A stretch of DNA of 64,000 nucleotides. Origin: Ensifer sp. WSM1721. Its GTDB lineage: Bacteria; Pseudomonadota; Alphaproteobacteria; Rhizobiales; Rhizobiaceae. Shown piece after piece: positions 26,243 through 36,097 of the stretch. The translations under genes were made by a program, and so were the position numbers. The stretch covers positions 496,001-560,000 of the forward strand of contig NZ_CP165784.1 in assembly GCF_000513895.2 (NCBI RefSeq), read 5' to 3'. Below the pieces are notes generated by a model. It was not told the DNA's origin. It did no database searches and was given only the letters and a program-made list of their open reading frames with translations. The first letter of the stretch is position 1. Every line of letters starts with the position of its first letter.

Positions 26243-26962
26243 ATGAAAAACATTCTCGTGATCAGTCAGGACGCTTCGCTCAGAGAGCTGCTAGTTGAAT
26301 TCTTGGCGAAGCACGAGTTTAGGGTCAGAGCCGTCGAAAACAGTCAGAAGGCCGCCGGCAAAATAGCGTCCAAACCGATTGATGTAGCAATAATCGATTT
26401 GAGCGTCGGCCGAGAAGATGGTCTTCGGCTCGTTCGGAATTTCGGTGCCAAGACAGATCTTCCGATCATCATGATTAGCGGTAACGACCTTGATGAGTCT
26501 GACGAGGTGAAGGGACTCGAAACCGGCGTCCGCAACCACATCACTAAGCCCTTCCGACTGCCAGAGCTCCTGGCCTGCGTTCGTGCCGCTTCACGCGAGC
26601 GGCCAGAGTATGACCGAAACAGGATCTTCCAATTCGATGACTGGCGAGTGAGCACGAAGCGCCGCCTTTTGTGCCGAGGAGCAGATCGTGAAGTCAAGCT
26701 CACTGCGGGCGAGCTCAACCTCCTGATGGCATTTCTCAAAAATCCGGGCAGGGTCCTTTCGCGCGAGCAGCTTCTGATGGCGACGCGTATGTATAATCAG
26801 AATATCTATGATCGTAGCATCGATGTTCAAATCCTGCGTCTTCGCCGCAAACTGGCACAGGGCACGGATCGGAGCGCGCAGTATATTCGCACCGAGCGAG
26901 GCGCGGGCTATGTTTTCGACAGCGACGTAAAGGTTGAAGAGCTGAGAACGCGTAATCACTGA
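26243..26962 (+). CDS. virG: VirG-type OmpR-family response regulator
   Basis: 239 residues from MKNILVISQDASLREL at 26243; the open frame begins 25 codons earlier at 26168 without family support. The receiver domain has the phospho-acceptor aspartate in VAIIDLSVGREDGL and the conserved Lys in HITKPFRLPE. The winged-helix output domain (VKLTAGELNLLMAFL, LSREQLLMATR, YDRSIDVQILRLRRKL, RTERGAGYVF) closely follows Agrobacterium and Rhizobium VirG. No virA or virB genes are in the window, although a perfect vir box lies upstream at 25007. Confidence 0.85.
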   Translation: MKNILVISQDASLRELLVEFLAKHEFRVRAVENSQKAAGKIASKPIDVAIIDLSVGREDGLRLVRNFGAKTDLPIIMISGNDLDESDEVKGLETGVRNHITKPFRLPELLACVRAASRERPEYDRNRIFQFDDWRVSTKRRLLCRGADREVKLTAGELNLLMAFLKNPGRVLSREQLLMATRMYNQNIYDRSIDVQILRLRRKLAQGTDRSAQYIRTERGAGYVFDSDVKVEELRTRNH

Positions 26963-27310
26963 CTGCGCGTTCTCCGTTTGGCTGCAAGAACTTGTTGTGC
27001 CCTTTTCACCAACTGTCGTTTTACAGTTGATTTTCAAAGATCCCCGCGTCGCCGTTCGTCTCACGTGATGCAGGTGACGCTATGCATCTCAGCTCGTGAA
27101 ACGTCCCGAGCAGCCACTCTTCCAACTCCCTGTGCAAAACATGCTCCCTACTCCCCCGAGAACTGTCCCCAGCAACTCGAGCCTGCTCGCATTTCTACGA
27201 TATTTCGCACTCTCTTAAGTTTTGCGATTGCCAGAAAACAATCTATAAGGCATAGTTTAGCAACCGGTGAAATTCAGGTTCTGCAAGGCTCCGACGGGGG
27301 GACTCGGATC
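26963..27310. other. Gap before the hydrolase cluster, nothing recognised
   Basis: The open frame of the next gene extends through this stretch, but the predicted residues are Cys-, Arg- and Ser-rich and unlike a folded domain, and the base composition drops, so it is read as a promoter region for the 27-36 kb cluster rather than coding sequence. Confidence 0.4.
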
Positions 27311-28219
27311 ATGCGGCATAAACTGGAAGCGCGCGAATACAAGCTTCTCCTCAACCCTGAGCGGTTTCTGGAGGCATCTCCCGACACGGTCGCCGATATC
27401 TTCTGGAACGAGCATCTGAAGCCGCTCATCCGTGGGCTTGGGTCGCGAAATGATGATGAACCACGCGACGCAGGCCGGTTCGACAAGCGAAGCGAACGCA
27501 TCGTCCGCTTTTGGGATACGCCGGACTGCGATCTCACCCGTGCGGACCTGGCACTTCGAGAGCGCCTGGCGATTGAAGATGAGGCTAGACCCGGCGCGAG
27601 GTCGAAAATCACGCTCAAGCTGCGCATGCCGGACTTGTTCGTCGTCGCGGCCACCGACTTGCCTGGGAACGGCGGAAAATTCCGTACCACATTCGAGGAG
27701 GACATAGCTCCCCTCGAGGTCGACGATCCGAAGCCAGGCAATCGATCAATTGTTGTGCCGGAGAAACCATCAACCCGCAGCCGTTTCGCCCTTTCCACGA
27801 CCCAGAAGGTGGAATGGACCCCCTCCTCCCGGACGCTCGCCGGTCTCGATCAGCTGTTTCCAACGGTTCTCAAGATCGTCGCAAGCACGCGTGCGATACC
27901 TGCGACGGAAACGGCATTGATCAGCGGCCCGAGGATTCACGAACTCGTCTTCGAGGGCCCGAGCGTCAATCTTGGCGCCGGGATCATCGGAGAGTTTGCA
28001 TTGACGCTGTGGTACTTCGGCTCGGACCATAAGCCCTCTCCCATTGCCGAAATATCCTTCAAATGCGCCACCGCTGACGGAGACATGCCAGGCAAGTCAG
28101 CCCAACGAGCATTCGACCTTTTCGTCGCCATGCAAGCGCTCGGTGCCTGGGTGAATACCGAACACTCCAGCAAGACTTCGCTGGCGCTGCCCAAGGGATG
28201 CGGAACGCCGGTGGAATGA
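27311..28219 (+). CDS. CYTH-like (triphosphate tunnel) protein, first gene of hydrolase cluster
   Basis: 302 residues from MRHKLEAREYKLLLNPERFL at 27311. CYTH-type features appear in order: an acidic-basic first strand (REYK, close to the ExExK motif), RFWDTPDCDLTRADLALRER, a KITLKLRMPD strand, an acidic FEEDIAPLEV strand, and a late AEISFK strand. CYTH proteins bind triphosphates or nucleotides in a beta tunnel and act as phosphatases or cyclases. The N-terminal motif is not canonical, so catalysis is uncertain. It stands 112 bases before the EndoU gene with a hairpin between. Confidence 0.5.
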   Translation: MRHKLEAREYKLLLNPERFLEASPDTVADIFWNEHLKPLIRGLGSRNDDEPRDAGRFDKRSERIVRFWDTPDCDLTRADLALRERLAIEDEARPGARSKITLKLRMPDLFVVAATDLPGNGGKFRTTFEEDIAPLEVDDPKPGNRSIVVPEKPSTRSRFALSTTQKVEWTPSSRTLAGLDQLFPTVLKIVASTRAIPATETALISGPRIHELVFEGPSVNLGAGIIGEFALTLWYFGSDHKPSPIAEISFKCATADGDMPGKSAQRAFDLFVAMQALGAWVNTEHSSKTSLALPKGCGTPVE

Positions 28220-28236
28220 GCACGGCTTCGTGAACC

Positions 28237-28259
28237 TGCCGTACCCGACGGGTACGGCA
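28237..28259. terminator. Hairpin after the CYTH-like gene
   Basis: TGCCGTACCC-GAC-GGGTACGGCA is a perfect 10-base-pair stem with a three-base loop, 18 bases after the stop codon. No T-tract follows, so it may be a weak terminator, an attenuating hairpin or an RNA-stabilising structure that sets different expression for the EndoU gene downstream. Confidence 0.45.
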
Positions 28260-28331
28260 CCTGTCATCAGCTTATGAATACGCGTCGATAGAGTACCCGA
28301 AGAGACCTTTTTCTGACGGAGGAGAACGGGC

Positions 28332-29603
28332 ATGGATATCTATCAGCAGATCTGGGACGCCGACCAAAGCGGCAATGGCGTGAAACCCATTCTGGCCGGG
28401 GCTGGTGACGCACCCGAAACGGGTTACGTCCGAGTGGTCAATACCGACGGCCCGAGCACCTCCCCTGGTGATCTCAAAATCCTCTCCGAAGTGGAGATAC
28501 CGGACCACAAGATGAAGACCTATGACCTGGTCCGGTCCCTCTTCGACAACTACGCGCTCGACGAGCGCAAGGCTGAGGTGGAGACACCGGAAGAGCGTGC
28601 CGAGGTGCACGAGCTCCTGGAAGCTATCGTCGATACGGCGCCGATGCAGGTCGCGCGCGCCTATCTCTCCGAGGAAACCGGCACGCCCGTCTCGCGGGAT
28701 CGCTGGTATGCGACGCTGACCGAGCAATGGTTTCGCCGTTTCTCTCAAAGCGGTGACCGCGACCTTTCCGGCTTCGAGCACGTCTTCGTTGGCGAACAGG
28801 AGGGACCGAAGGTTCAGGGCTATCACTTCTGGTACAAGTACCACCTCGACGACGGCCTCGCCTCCAAGATCGACCGCAACCGCTTTCCCGGCTTCAAGGA
28901 CGATCGCATCGTCTATCTACGCGGCGAGTATAAGGATGGTCAGGAGCACTTCCCGGAATCGGTGACGATCTCCTACCGCTGGGATGCGCCCGACTATGAC
29001 GCACGCAGGACGCGGCCGCTGACAAAACCGATCGGCGGCTTCTTCGTCGGCTGCAGCGTCGAAGGTTTGATGGCGATGGGAGCGGTGCGGGCCCATCGCG
29101 GTGCCCGCGCGCCGAAGGAAGCGGTGATCAACGGCGCCCGCTACGACATGAAGCTCTTCCTCGACCAGAGCCAGCGCTTTGTGCGCACCTTTTACCCGGT
29201 CTATCTCGGCCCTGCCGGCGAACGGCCTATAGGTGGGACGACCGACGTCACTGGAAGAGAGACACCGCGCGTCGTCAGCGGCGCCGTCAAGATCGTGGCC
29301 GCACTGGTCAATCCTCTGGGGCACGACGAAGGCAAGGAAACGGTTACCCTCGTCAACGCCGGGATAGACGCGGTATCGCTCGACGGCTGGTTCCTCGTCG
29401 ACAAGATGAGCAATCGCTTTGGCATCAAGGACGTGACGCTGGCACCGGGTATGGCGACGACCATCCTGTTGCCGCGCAACTCGGTCCAGCTCTCCAACAA
29501 AGGAGGCGAAATCCGGCTCGTCGACCGGGCGGGTTCGACCACCCATCTCGTTACCTACAGCAAGGCACAGGCCGATCGGCAGGGTGAGACGATCATATTC
29601 TGA
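28332..29603 (+). CDS. EndoU (XendoU) endoribonuclease fused to lamin tail domain
   Basis: 423 residues with SD GGAGGAG before the ATG. Residues 1-290 match the XendoU fold: an N-terminal helical region (IWDADQSGNGVKP, LVRSLFDNYAL), then the two catalytic histidines in GFEHVFVGEQEGPKVQGYHF and a later glycine/serine-rich GGFFVGCSVEG region. XendoU enzymes cut RNA at uridines, giving 2',3'-cyclic phosphates. Residues 318-423 form a lamin tail domain (DAVSLDGWFLVDKM). There is no signal peptide, so it acts in the cytoplasm or is delivered by an unseen route. A related C-terminus survives at 18761-19078. Confidence 0.75.
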   Translation: MDIYQQIWDADQSGNGVKPILAGAGDAPETGYVRVVNTDGPSTSPGDLKILSEVEIPDHKMKTYDLVRSLFDNYALDERKAEVETPEERAEVHELLEAIVDTAPMQVARAYLSEETGTPVSRDRWYATLTEQWFRRFSQSGDRDLSGFEHVFVGEQEGPKVQGYHFWYKYHLDDGLASKIDRNRFPGFKDDRIVYLRGEYKDGQEHFPESVTISYRWDAPDYDARRTRPLTKPIGGFFVGCSVEGLMAMGAVRAHRGARAPKEAVINGARYDMKLFLDQSQRFVRTFYPVYLGPAGERPIGGTTDVTGRETPRVVSGAVKIVAALVNPLGHDEGKETVTLVNAGIDAVSLDGWFLVDKMSNRFGIKDVTLAPGMATTILLPRNSVQLSNKGGEIRLVDRAGSTTHLVTYSKAQADRQGETIIF

Positions 29604-29667
29604 GCTGCCGCTGCATTGTCCCGGCAACGGCAGCGTCTGTTGTTCTCAGATACTCGAGGGGGATGCG

Positions 29668-31770
29668 ATGAGTGACAAGTGGCAGAACGTCGTGCTGCGG
29701 AACCAGCACCCGAAGTTGCGAATGTTCGCCAATTGTGACCCGGAAGTCAGTTCCGCAAAATCTGAGGTACAGCCGGCGCTCCGGGTGGCCAGCAAGGAAC
29801 TTGCTGCCTCCACCCCGCCCCTCGCAACAGCCATTGCACCCGACGCCGCGCCGGTTCGCGGCACTGCCAAGAAGCACGGGGTCGACGTCCAGGCGCAACG
29901 GGAGGCCGTCGAAGTAAGCGTTTTCGTCCGGTCAACTGATTCACTGCCACCGGTGGCTGGCCAGCAGACTTTGCGTGGCATGGCGACCCGCCGGATGACA
30001 CTTGATGAAGTGTACAATCTCGCCCGTGAGCCCAGTACGATCTTTATCGAACCGGCCGATGCTCTCAAGCTGCCGCGTCCGTTCAAGGGCAGCGCCGGCA
30101 GCACCGCTCCAGCCCACCGCGTCCCGGGCGTCACCCCTGCCGAACTTGGAGACGGCAAGGGCATGCTGATCGGGATCATCGATGTCGAAGGCTTCGACTG
30201 GGCCCACCCCGATTTCCTCGTTAATGGAAGGTCGCGCTTTGTCAGCATCTGGGACCAAGGCGCCAAGGTCGGCCGCAATCGCAAGGGCCTGAAGCGCGGC
30301 CGGGTGATTTCCGCCGCGGACATGCAAACCGCACTGAAGGACGCCACTAAAATCGGCGTCTCGCCGCATGATCTCGAACCGCAATCGCAGATGCTGGTGG
30401 GCTCGCACGGTACCCATGTCGCCTCCATCGCCGCGGGCAACAGCGGTCTCTGCAGCGCGGCCGAAATCGCGGCGGTGCTGATCGCGTTGCCCGAGGACGA
30501 GATCGACCGGCGCACTTCGTTCTACGATTGCACCTGCTTGCTCGACGCGGTCTATTACCTGCTCGATCTCGCCGGGGAGCGTCCCATCTCGATCAACGTT
30601 AGCCTCGGAACGAACGGCCACGCCCACGACGGCTCGAGCATCCTCGACCGCTGGATCGACGCCTTGCTGGCGGAGCCGGGCCGTTCGATCTGCATTGCGG
30701 CCGGCAACGCCGGGCAGGAACGACCCGAGGCCCCGGACGATCTCGGCTACATGATGGGCCGTATTCATGCGAGCGGCAAAATTGACGCCCAAGGCCTCGA
30801 CCACATCCTCGAGTGGCAGGTCGTCGGCGACAAGGTGAAGGACGCATCCGAGAACGAGCTCGAGATCTGGTACGAGCCGCAGGATCGCTTCGCCATCAGC
30901 ATTCGCCCGCCCGATGGAGACTGGATCGGCCCGGTCCTGCCGGGTCAGTTCGTCGAGAACCACCAATTGCCGGACCGGACACTGATCAGCATCTACAACG
31001 AACTGCATCACCCGACCAACGGCGCCAACTACATCGCCGCCTACCTGACGCCGTTCTTCGGTGAGAACCTGATCATCGGCATCCCTGCCGGCGTCTGGCA
31101 GGTCCGGCTGCACGGCCTCGTCATCCGCGACGGCACCTTCCACGCCTGGATCGAGCGCGACGATCCGGCCGATCTGGGCGACGGCAATTACTTCTGGCCC
31201 TCATTCTTCACCGAAGCCTCGCACGTCGATACCTCGTCCGTCAGCGCCCTCGCATGCGGTCAGCGTGTCGTCTCGGTCGCCAATCTCGATGAGATGAAGC
31301 GCCGCGCCCACATCACCTCGAGCCAAGGCCCGACCCGAGACGGCCGACCGAAGCCCGACATCACTGCTCCCGGCACCCGCATCGTTGCTGCCAACGGGTT
31401 CGGTGATCCGGACAATCCGTGGATCGAAATGACGGGCACTAGCATGGCGAGCCCCTATGTCGCCGGTGTCATCGGATTGATGTTGGCCGAGGAGCCGACG
31501 CTCACCGCCGCCCAGATCCTAGGCATAATAAAGGCCACTGCGCAGCCGCTGCCGGGTGCCACCTATCAATGGGCAAACGATCTGGGATTTGGCGTGATAT
31601 CTCCAGCGGCCTGCGTCGCCGAAGCCACCCGTGCTCTGACCCGCAGCGAGTTGAAAAAATCCGCTGCACCAACGGCCGGAACCCCGGTCGTCGCCGCGAG
31701 TCCAGCACGCCGCCGTAGCGCTACCCCCAGAGCCATCACAACTCGACGCCCCCCGAGGACCGCCCCATGA
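29668..31770 (+). CDS. Subtilisin-like serine protease (S8), no signal peptide
   Basis: 700 residues from MSDKWQNVVLRNQHPKLRMF at 29668, with GAGGGGGA upstream. The catalytic triad is clear: Asp in IGIIDVEGFDWAHPDF, His in GSHGTHVASIAAG, Ser in GTSMASPYVAGV, plus the oxyanion Asn in CIAAGNAG. A long insert between the His and Ser blocks (residues about 380-500) is unlike secreted subtilisins. The first 130 residues may be a propeptide or docking region. The absence of a signal peptide points to intracellular action. The stop overlaps the MBL gene start (ATGA), so the two products are translationally coupled. Confidence 0.88.
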   Translation: MSDKWQNVVLRNQHPKLRMFANCDPEVSSAKSEVQPALRVASKELAASTPPLATAIAPDAAPVRGTAKKHGVDVQAQREAVEVSVFVRSTDSLPPVAGQQTLRGMATRRMTLDEVYNLAREPSTIFIEPADALKLPRPFKGSAGSTAPAHRVPGVTPAELGDGKGMLIGIIDVEGFDWAHPDFLVNGRSRFVSIWDQGAKVGRNRKGLKRGRVISAADMQTALKDATKIGVSPHDLEPQSQMLVGSHGTHVASIAAGNSGLCSAAEIAAVLIALPEDEIDRRTSFYDCTCLLDAVYYLLDLAGERPISINVSLGTNGHAHDGSSILDRWIDALLAEPGRSICIAAGNAGQERPEAPDDLGYMMGRIHASGKIDAQGLDHILEWQVVGDKVKDASENELEIWYEPQDRFAISIRPPDGDWIGPVLPGQFVENHQLPDRTLISIYNELHHPTNGANYIAAYLTPFFGENLIIGIPAGVWQVRLHGLVIRDGTFHAWIERDDPADLGDGNYFWPSFFTEASHVDTSSVSALACGQRVVSVANLDEMKRRAHITSSQGPTRDGRPKPDITAPGTRIVAANGFGDPDNPWIEMTGTSMASPYVAGVIGLMLAEEPTLTAAQILGIIKATAQPLPGATYQWANDLGFGVISPAACVAEATRALTRSELKKSAAPTAGTPVVAASPARRRSATPRAITTRRPPRTAP

Positions 31771-33116
31771 AAATTACGCTCTTGCCGTCTGAGAAGGGCG
31801 ATTGCCTGTTGATTGAAGCCGATGCCGTTAGCATCCTCGCCGATGGCGGCATGCCGGGATCCTACGCCTCTGAGGTGCGTGGCTTCCTCGGCAAATGGGC
31901 AGAAGACACCGGCAAGGACCTCGACCTCGCCTATGTCTCACATGTCGACCAGGATCACATCGCCGGCGTGCTGCAATTGCTCGAAGATACGGTGCAGTGG
32001 CGCGTCTTCGACCATAAGCACGCCAACGGCCAACCAGCCACCAAGCCGCCCTTCAAGAGACCCCCCAAGATCAAACGCATCTGGCACAATGCCTTCAAGG
32101 CGATGGTCGACGAGTCCGAGGCGATCGGCAGCGTCCTCGCCGCCCGCGCCAACACGCTCTCCAGTTCTACCAACCCGTCGCTGCTTCGGCTTGCCGATGC
32201 GTTCCGAAGCGTCGCCAACTCAATCCCCGAGGCGATCAAGGTATCGCGCCGCATCGCCGCCGATCAGTTGCACATCCCGCTTAATGGTGAGTTCGGCAAC
32301 CTGCTCGCCATGGTCCGCGGCCAGGAGGAAATCAGCCTCAACGCCGCCAGTTCCCTCGCCGTTCGCGTCATCGGTCCGTCCAAGAAGGACCTCGAAATCC
32401 TTCGCAAGTACTGGAAGAATTGGCTGGAGAATTCCAAAAACGCCGGCAGCGTCGACAAGCTCGAGGCCTGGCTCGAAGACAACGAGGGCCCCATTCCGCC
32501 CGGCTTCGGCGTGTCCATCGACGACGAACTTGGCAACCGCAAGAGTGTCACCGAGCCCAACCTCGCCTCTCTCATGCTCTTGCTCGAGGAACCCAAGCCC
32601 GGCGGCAGCGTCGCCCGCGTCGTTTTGACTGGCGACGGTCATGCCGATGATATCCTTGCCGGCCTCACCCATCATGGTCGGCTCGCCGATGGCGACGGAT
32701 TGCATGTCGATGTGCTGAAGCTTCAGCACCACGGCTCCGAGCACAATCTCGACCGCTCCTTTGCCAAGCGCATCACCGCCGATCACTACCTGATCTGCGC
32801 CAATGGCGAGCACGAGAACCCCGACCTGCGCGTCCTCGAAGTGCTTCTCGATTCGCGCTTGGGGCCTGCCGAGCATCTCTCGCCCAACCCAGGTGCCGCT
32901 CAGCCTTTCACCATCTGGTTCAACTGCAGCACCGATTATCTGAAGAAACAACAGGCTGTCCACATTGCCAAAAAAGGAGCGCCGTCCGACAAGCTAGCCA
33001 AGTGCATCGCCCAGTTTACGGCGGTCGAGCAGAAACTCGCCAAGGCGACGCAGGCGAGTAACGGCCGGCTGAGGGTGAAATACCTGAAAGCCTCGCCGCT
33101 CGCGCTCGAGGTTTGA
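31767..33116 (+). CDS. Metallo-beta-lactamase-fold hydrolase, ComEC-like type
   Basis: 449 residues starting MKITLLPSEKGDCLLIEADA, with the metal motif HxDxDH in VSHVDQDHIAGVLQLLED, a downstream Asp in VVLTGDGHADD, and LQHHGSEHN near residue 310. This is the arrangement of the MBL subgroup related to the ComEC/Rec2 nuclease domain and similar stand-alone enzymes. A helical insert lies between residues 90 and 210. It is cytoplasmic and co-translated with the protease. The substrate may be a nucleic acid or a phosphodiester signal; this is inference from the subgroup only. Confidence 0.78.
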   Translation: MKITLLPSEKGDCLLIEADAVSILADGGMPGSYASEVRGFLGKWAEDTGKDLDLAYVSHVDQDHIAGVLQLLEDTVQWRVFDHKHANGQPATKPPFKRPPKIKRIWHNAFKAMVDESEAIGSVLAARANTLSSSTNPSLLRLADAFRSVANSIPEAIKVSRRIAADQLHIPLNGEFGNLLAMVRGQEEISLNAASSLAVRVIGPSKKDLEILRKYWKNWLENSKNAGSVDKLEAWLEDNEGPIPPGFGVSIDDELGNRKSVTEPNLASLMLLLEEPKPGGSVARVVLTGDGHADDILAGLTHHGRLADGDGLHVDVLKLQHHGSEHNLDRSFAKRITADHYLICANGEHENPDLRVLEVLLDSRLGPAEHLSPNPGAAQPFTIWFNCSTDYLKKQQAVHIAKKGAPSDKLAKCIAQFTAVEQKLAKATQASNGRLRVKYLKASPLALEV

Positions 33117-33364
33117 ACGGAAAACGCCGATATCAGCCCGCTCATAGCGCCGGTGCAGCTACCGCTTGTTTTGCGGTTCCAAGACCATACTCACGGTGCG
33201 GGAGAGGAGGAAAACAGCGCGACCCGCTCATTTAGTCTGACGATCTGCGTGCCCTCGCCTCTTCTACGGCCAGCCAAGTTCGACTGCCCAGCAAAAGGAA
33301 GAACATCAACCTGGTTCACCCCCACGAAGTTATGAAGGCGACTCTAATGAAAGGATCGGCCGTT

Positions 33365-36028
33365 ATGACGATCAAACGACCGGAAGACGAAGTCCGGCCC
33401 CATAGTTTCTCGGAGATTCTGGCACTTGAACACGCCTCCATTCGTCTGCGTCGCCGTGCTGCAAAAGTTGATGTTCCTGGCGACCGTGAGCCCACTCAAA
33501 GCGCCCCCGCCGAAATATTCGGCGTTTCTCTTTCAGGGGGTGGAATACGCTCAGCCTCATATTGCCTGGGTGCACTACAGGCGCTTCACGCATGGGGCTT
33601 GATCAACCGCATCGACTACCTGTCAACCGTTTCTGGCGGCGGATACGTGGGCACGAGCATGATCGCCGGCATGCATGCGAACCTGGAAGAGAATGGCGAG
33701 CCTGGATTCCCATTCGCCCGGCCCTCCAACGAGGGTGTTCGAGACAGTGAAGCGGTGAGCCATCTGCGCGACTACAGTCGCTTTCTCGCACCCCGCGGGT
33801 TCCTCGACATAATAACCTCCGCAGTGATCATAATGCGTGGCTTGGTAGTGAACATACTCTTGCTGCTCTCGTTTCTTTTACCTCTTGCAACAATCTTTAT
33901 TCTGAGCAACCCGACAACGGAGGAACTCAAGCACAGCATATTCCTGGACGTTGCAAACCTAGCACTTCGCGAGGAGTGGAGAAAAAGTAGTTCTTGGTGG
34001 TCGAGCGTTGAACGGGTGATCGATAGCCCTTTTCTCTTCTCAATGATTACCGCCATTTGTCTTGGCCTGTGGCTGGTAGGCTGGGCCCTCCGGCGATCAT
34101 ATGTCGAGAGTTTCGGCCGTTCGCATCCGGACGGAAGTGCATCCCTGGAATACGATGGCTACGGCGCAAGGGTTGGCCGCTGGTTGATCATCGCCCTTGT
34201 CTTCGCAGCAGCAATGGAATTGCAACCCATCGTCATAAGAGCCGTGAAACATCAGTTGGACAGCGACGGTGCAAGCACACAAGGGCTCGCAAGTCTTGCA
34301 ACAATCGCTGGAGCAATCGTCGGGTTGACTGCAGCGTTCCAGGGTAAATTGGTCGTTTGGATTCAGCGCGCATTGAGCATCCCCTCCATTGCTGCGCACC
34401 TGCGGTCGCTCCTGGCAAAGCTTGTGCTCTACGGCGCGGCAATGCTGCTGCCACTGACGATATATGGGCTCTTTCTAATGATCGTAATTTGGGGAATCAA
34501 AGACGGAGGCGCTTATCCGTACGGTCCTGATTTTCTCCTTGCGAAAAATTGGACCTTTTCGACGGTGGTTGCTGGGTTCGCTGTTCTTTTCCTTGCCGCC
34601 ACCCAGATTTTAAGCAGGAGCCTCAAGAGTCGTCCGTGGGAAACTCTTACGGCAATTGTGCACGGCCACTTCAACATTTCCATATTGCTGCTGGTCGGCA
34701 TATGGTTGGTTGCGTTAGTCGTTGCGGCCATCGCGACGAGAAGCGGATCTGGTAAGAATGTCGGGGACTGGACCGTCCTTTGCAACTATTTGGCATTAAG
34801 CTTTGCAGTGGGAGTAGTTGCGACAGCGTTCACCGAGAACGCGAACGGGCTGCACAGGCTTTACCGAGACAGGCTCCGCGTCGCTTATCGCCTCGGGGAC
34901 AAAGAAGGAGGGCCGCTGCCCCTTCACGCTCTTCCAGAAGAGGCTCCCTACCTCCTCGTCAACGGCACTTTGAACGTCAGATTGCCGAGAAAGGACGAGC
35001 CGCTAGCAAGCGGGAAGGCCGGCGCCGCCGTGGCTACGACCGACCGCCACCGATTGCCAGATCCAGCGAAGCGCGGACGAAATGCGGAGTTCTTCCTTTT
35101 TTCCAAGCATGCCATCGGCAGCGAATCGACGCGCTACGCCGACTCAAAATGGATTTGGTCAGTAGAGCCTGAACTTGATCTCGCAGCGGCGGCTGCTATT
35201 TCAGGCGCCGCGGTGTCATCGAGCATGGGCAGGATCGGAATAGGATTATTAGGACCTACTCTGGCGCTGCTAAATCTCCGATTGGGATTTTGGCTTCCAA
35301 ACCCATCTAGGCCAAAAGCTGAAGACAGACATTGGGAGGATCTTTTCCGACTGTACCTATTTGCCGAGGCGTTTGGCAGGCTCCGCTCTAACAGCTCACG
35401 AGTTTATGTCACTGACGGCGGCCATATCGACAACATCGGCCTCTATCAGCTCCTAAAGCGCCGCTGCAAGTTTATAGTCGTCGTGGATGCGGAGGCGGAT
35501 CCGGGCATGAACTTTAGCGCATTTGCCGATGTGCAACGCTTTGCGCGTATTGATGATGGGACGCGTATATCGCTTGATTGGCGTCCGGTAAGAGATGCCG
35601 CACTTGAGAGATTGGCTGACCGGTCCAAGTCACGTTCTCGTCCTCTCGAGGGATGCCCGCACTTCGCTATCGGTTGCGTCACCTATGAGAGCGGAGATCA
35701 CGGTATCCTCCTATATGTAAAGGCCGCCGTCACCGGAAAAGAGCCGGATTATGTTTTGGACTACGAACGGCGCTATCCGGATTTTCCGCACGAGGCAACA
35801 AGCGACCAGTTCTTCTCCGAAGAACAAATGGAAGCCTATAGGGCACTCGGCTTCCACTCGGTCAATGAAGTTTTCTCACAAGCACAGACTTGTACCGCCG
35901 GCGGCTCCATCGGAAGCGGATCAAGCTCCACGGCGTCGTACGCCTTGATGGGGCGCGAGCAACTCTTGGTCGAGTTTGCGAGTAAATTGAACGCATTTGA
36001 CTACTTGGCTGTTACCTCGAGGGGATAA
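33365..36028 (+). CDS. Patatin-like phospholipase with internal membrane domain
   Basis: 887 residues from MTIKRPEDEVRPHSF at 33365, preceded by AAAGGA; an earlier in-frame ATG at 33332 has no ribosome site. The patatin oxyanion loop is LSGGGIRSASYCLGALQAL, the nucleophile Ser lies in STVSGGGYVGTSM, and the catalytic Asp in TDGGHIDNIGLYQ near residue 700. Between them lie about six to eight hydrophobic helices (for example ILLLLSFLLPLATIFIL and LILWLVALVV-type stretches). The result is a membrane-embedded lipid acyl hydrolase. It ends the hydrolase cluster, 248 bases after the MBL gene. Confidence 0.82.
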   Translation: MTIKRPEDEVRPHSFSEILALEHASIRLRRRAAKVDVPGDREPTQSAPAEIFGVSLSGGGIRSASYCLGALQALHAWGLINRIDYLSTVSGGGYVGTSMIAGMHANLEENGEPGFPFARPSNEGVRDSEAVSHLRDYSRFLAPRGFLDIITSAVIIMRGLVVNILLLLSFLLPLATIFILSNPTTEELKHSIFLDVANLALREEWRKSSSWWSSVERVIDSPFLFSMITAICLGLWLVGWALRRSYVESFGRSHPDGSASLEYDGYGARVGRWLIIALVFAAAMELQPIVIRAVKHQLDSDGASTQGLASLATIAGAIVGLTAAFQGKLVVWIQRALSIPSIAAHLRSLLAKLVLYGAAMLLPLTIYGLFLMIVIWGIKDGGAYPYGPDFLLAKNWTFSTVVAGFAVLFLAATQILSRSLKSRPWETLTAIVHGHFNISILLLVGIWLVALVVAAIATRSGSGKNVGDWTVLCNYLALSFAVGVVATAFTENANGLHRLYRDRLRVAYRLGDKEGGPLPLHALPEEAPYLLVNGTLNVRLPRKDEPLASGKAGAAVATTDRHRLPDPAKRGRNAEFFLFSKHAIGSESTRYADSKWIWSVEPELDLAAAAAISGAAVSSSMGRIGIGLLGPTLALLNLRLGFWLPNPSRPKAEDRHWEDLFRLYLFAEAFGRLRSNSSRVYVTDGGHIDNIGLYQLLKRRCKFIVVVDAEADPGMNFSAFADVQRFARIDDGTRISLDWRPVRDAALERLADRSKSRSRPLEGCPHFAIGCVTYESGDHGILLYVKAAVTGKEPDYVLDYERRYPDFPHEATSDQFFSEEQMEAYRALGFHSVNEVFSQAQTCTAGGSIGSGSSSTASYALMGREQLLVEFASKLNAFDYLAVTSRG

Positions 36029-36097
36029 CTCTTTGGCTGTCAATACTCGAAGGATCTTAAACGGGCGCGCCTGTTTTCAGCGATTGTCGTCTTGCAC

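Noticed and set aside
26978..27310. N-terminal extension of the CYTH-like protein
   Set aside because: The added 111 residues are Cys/Arg/Ser-rich and unlike a domain, and the internal ATG at 27311 begins the folded part.
33332..33364. Earlier ATG for the patatin gene
   Set aside because: No ribosome site precedes it, while AAAGGA lies at the right distance from the ATG at 33365.
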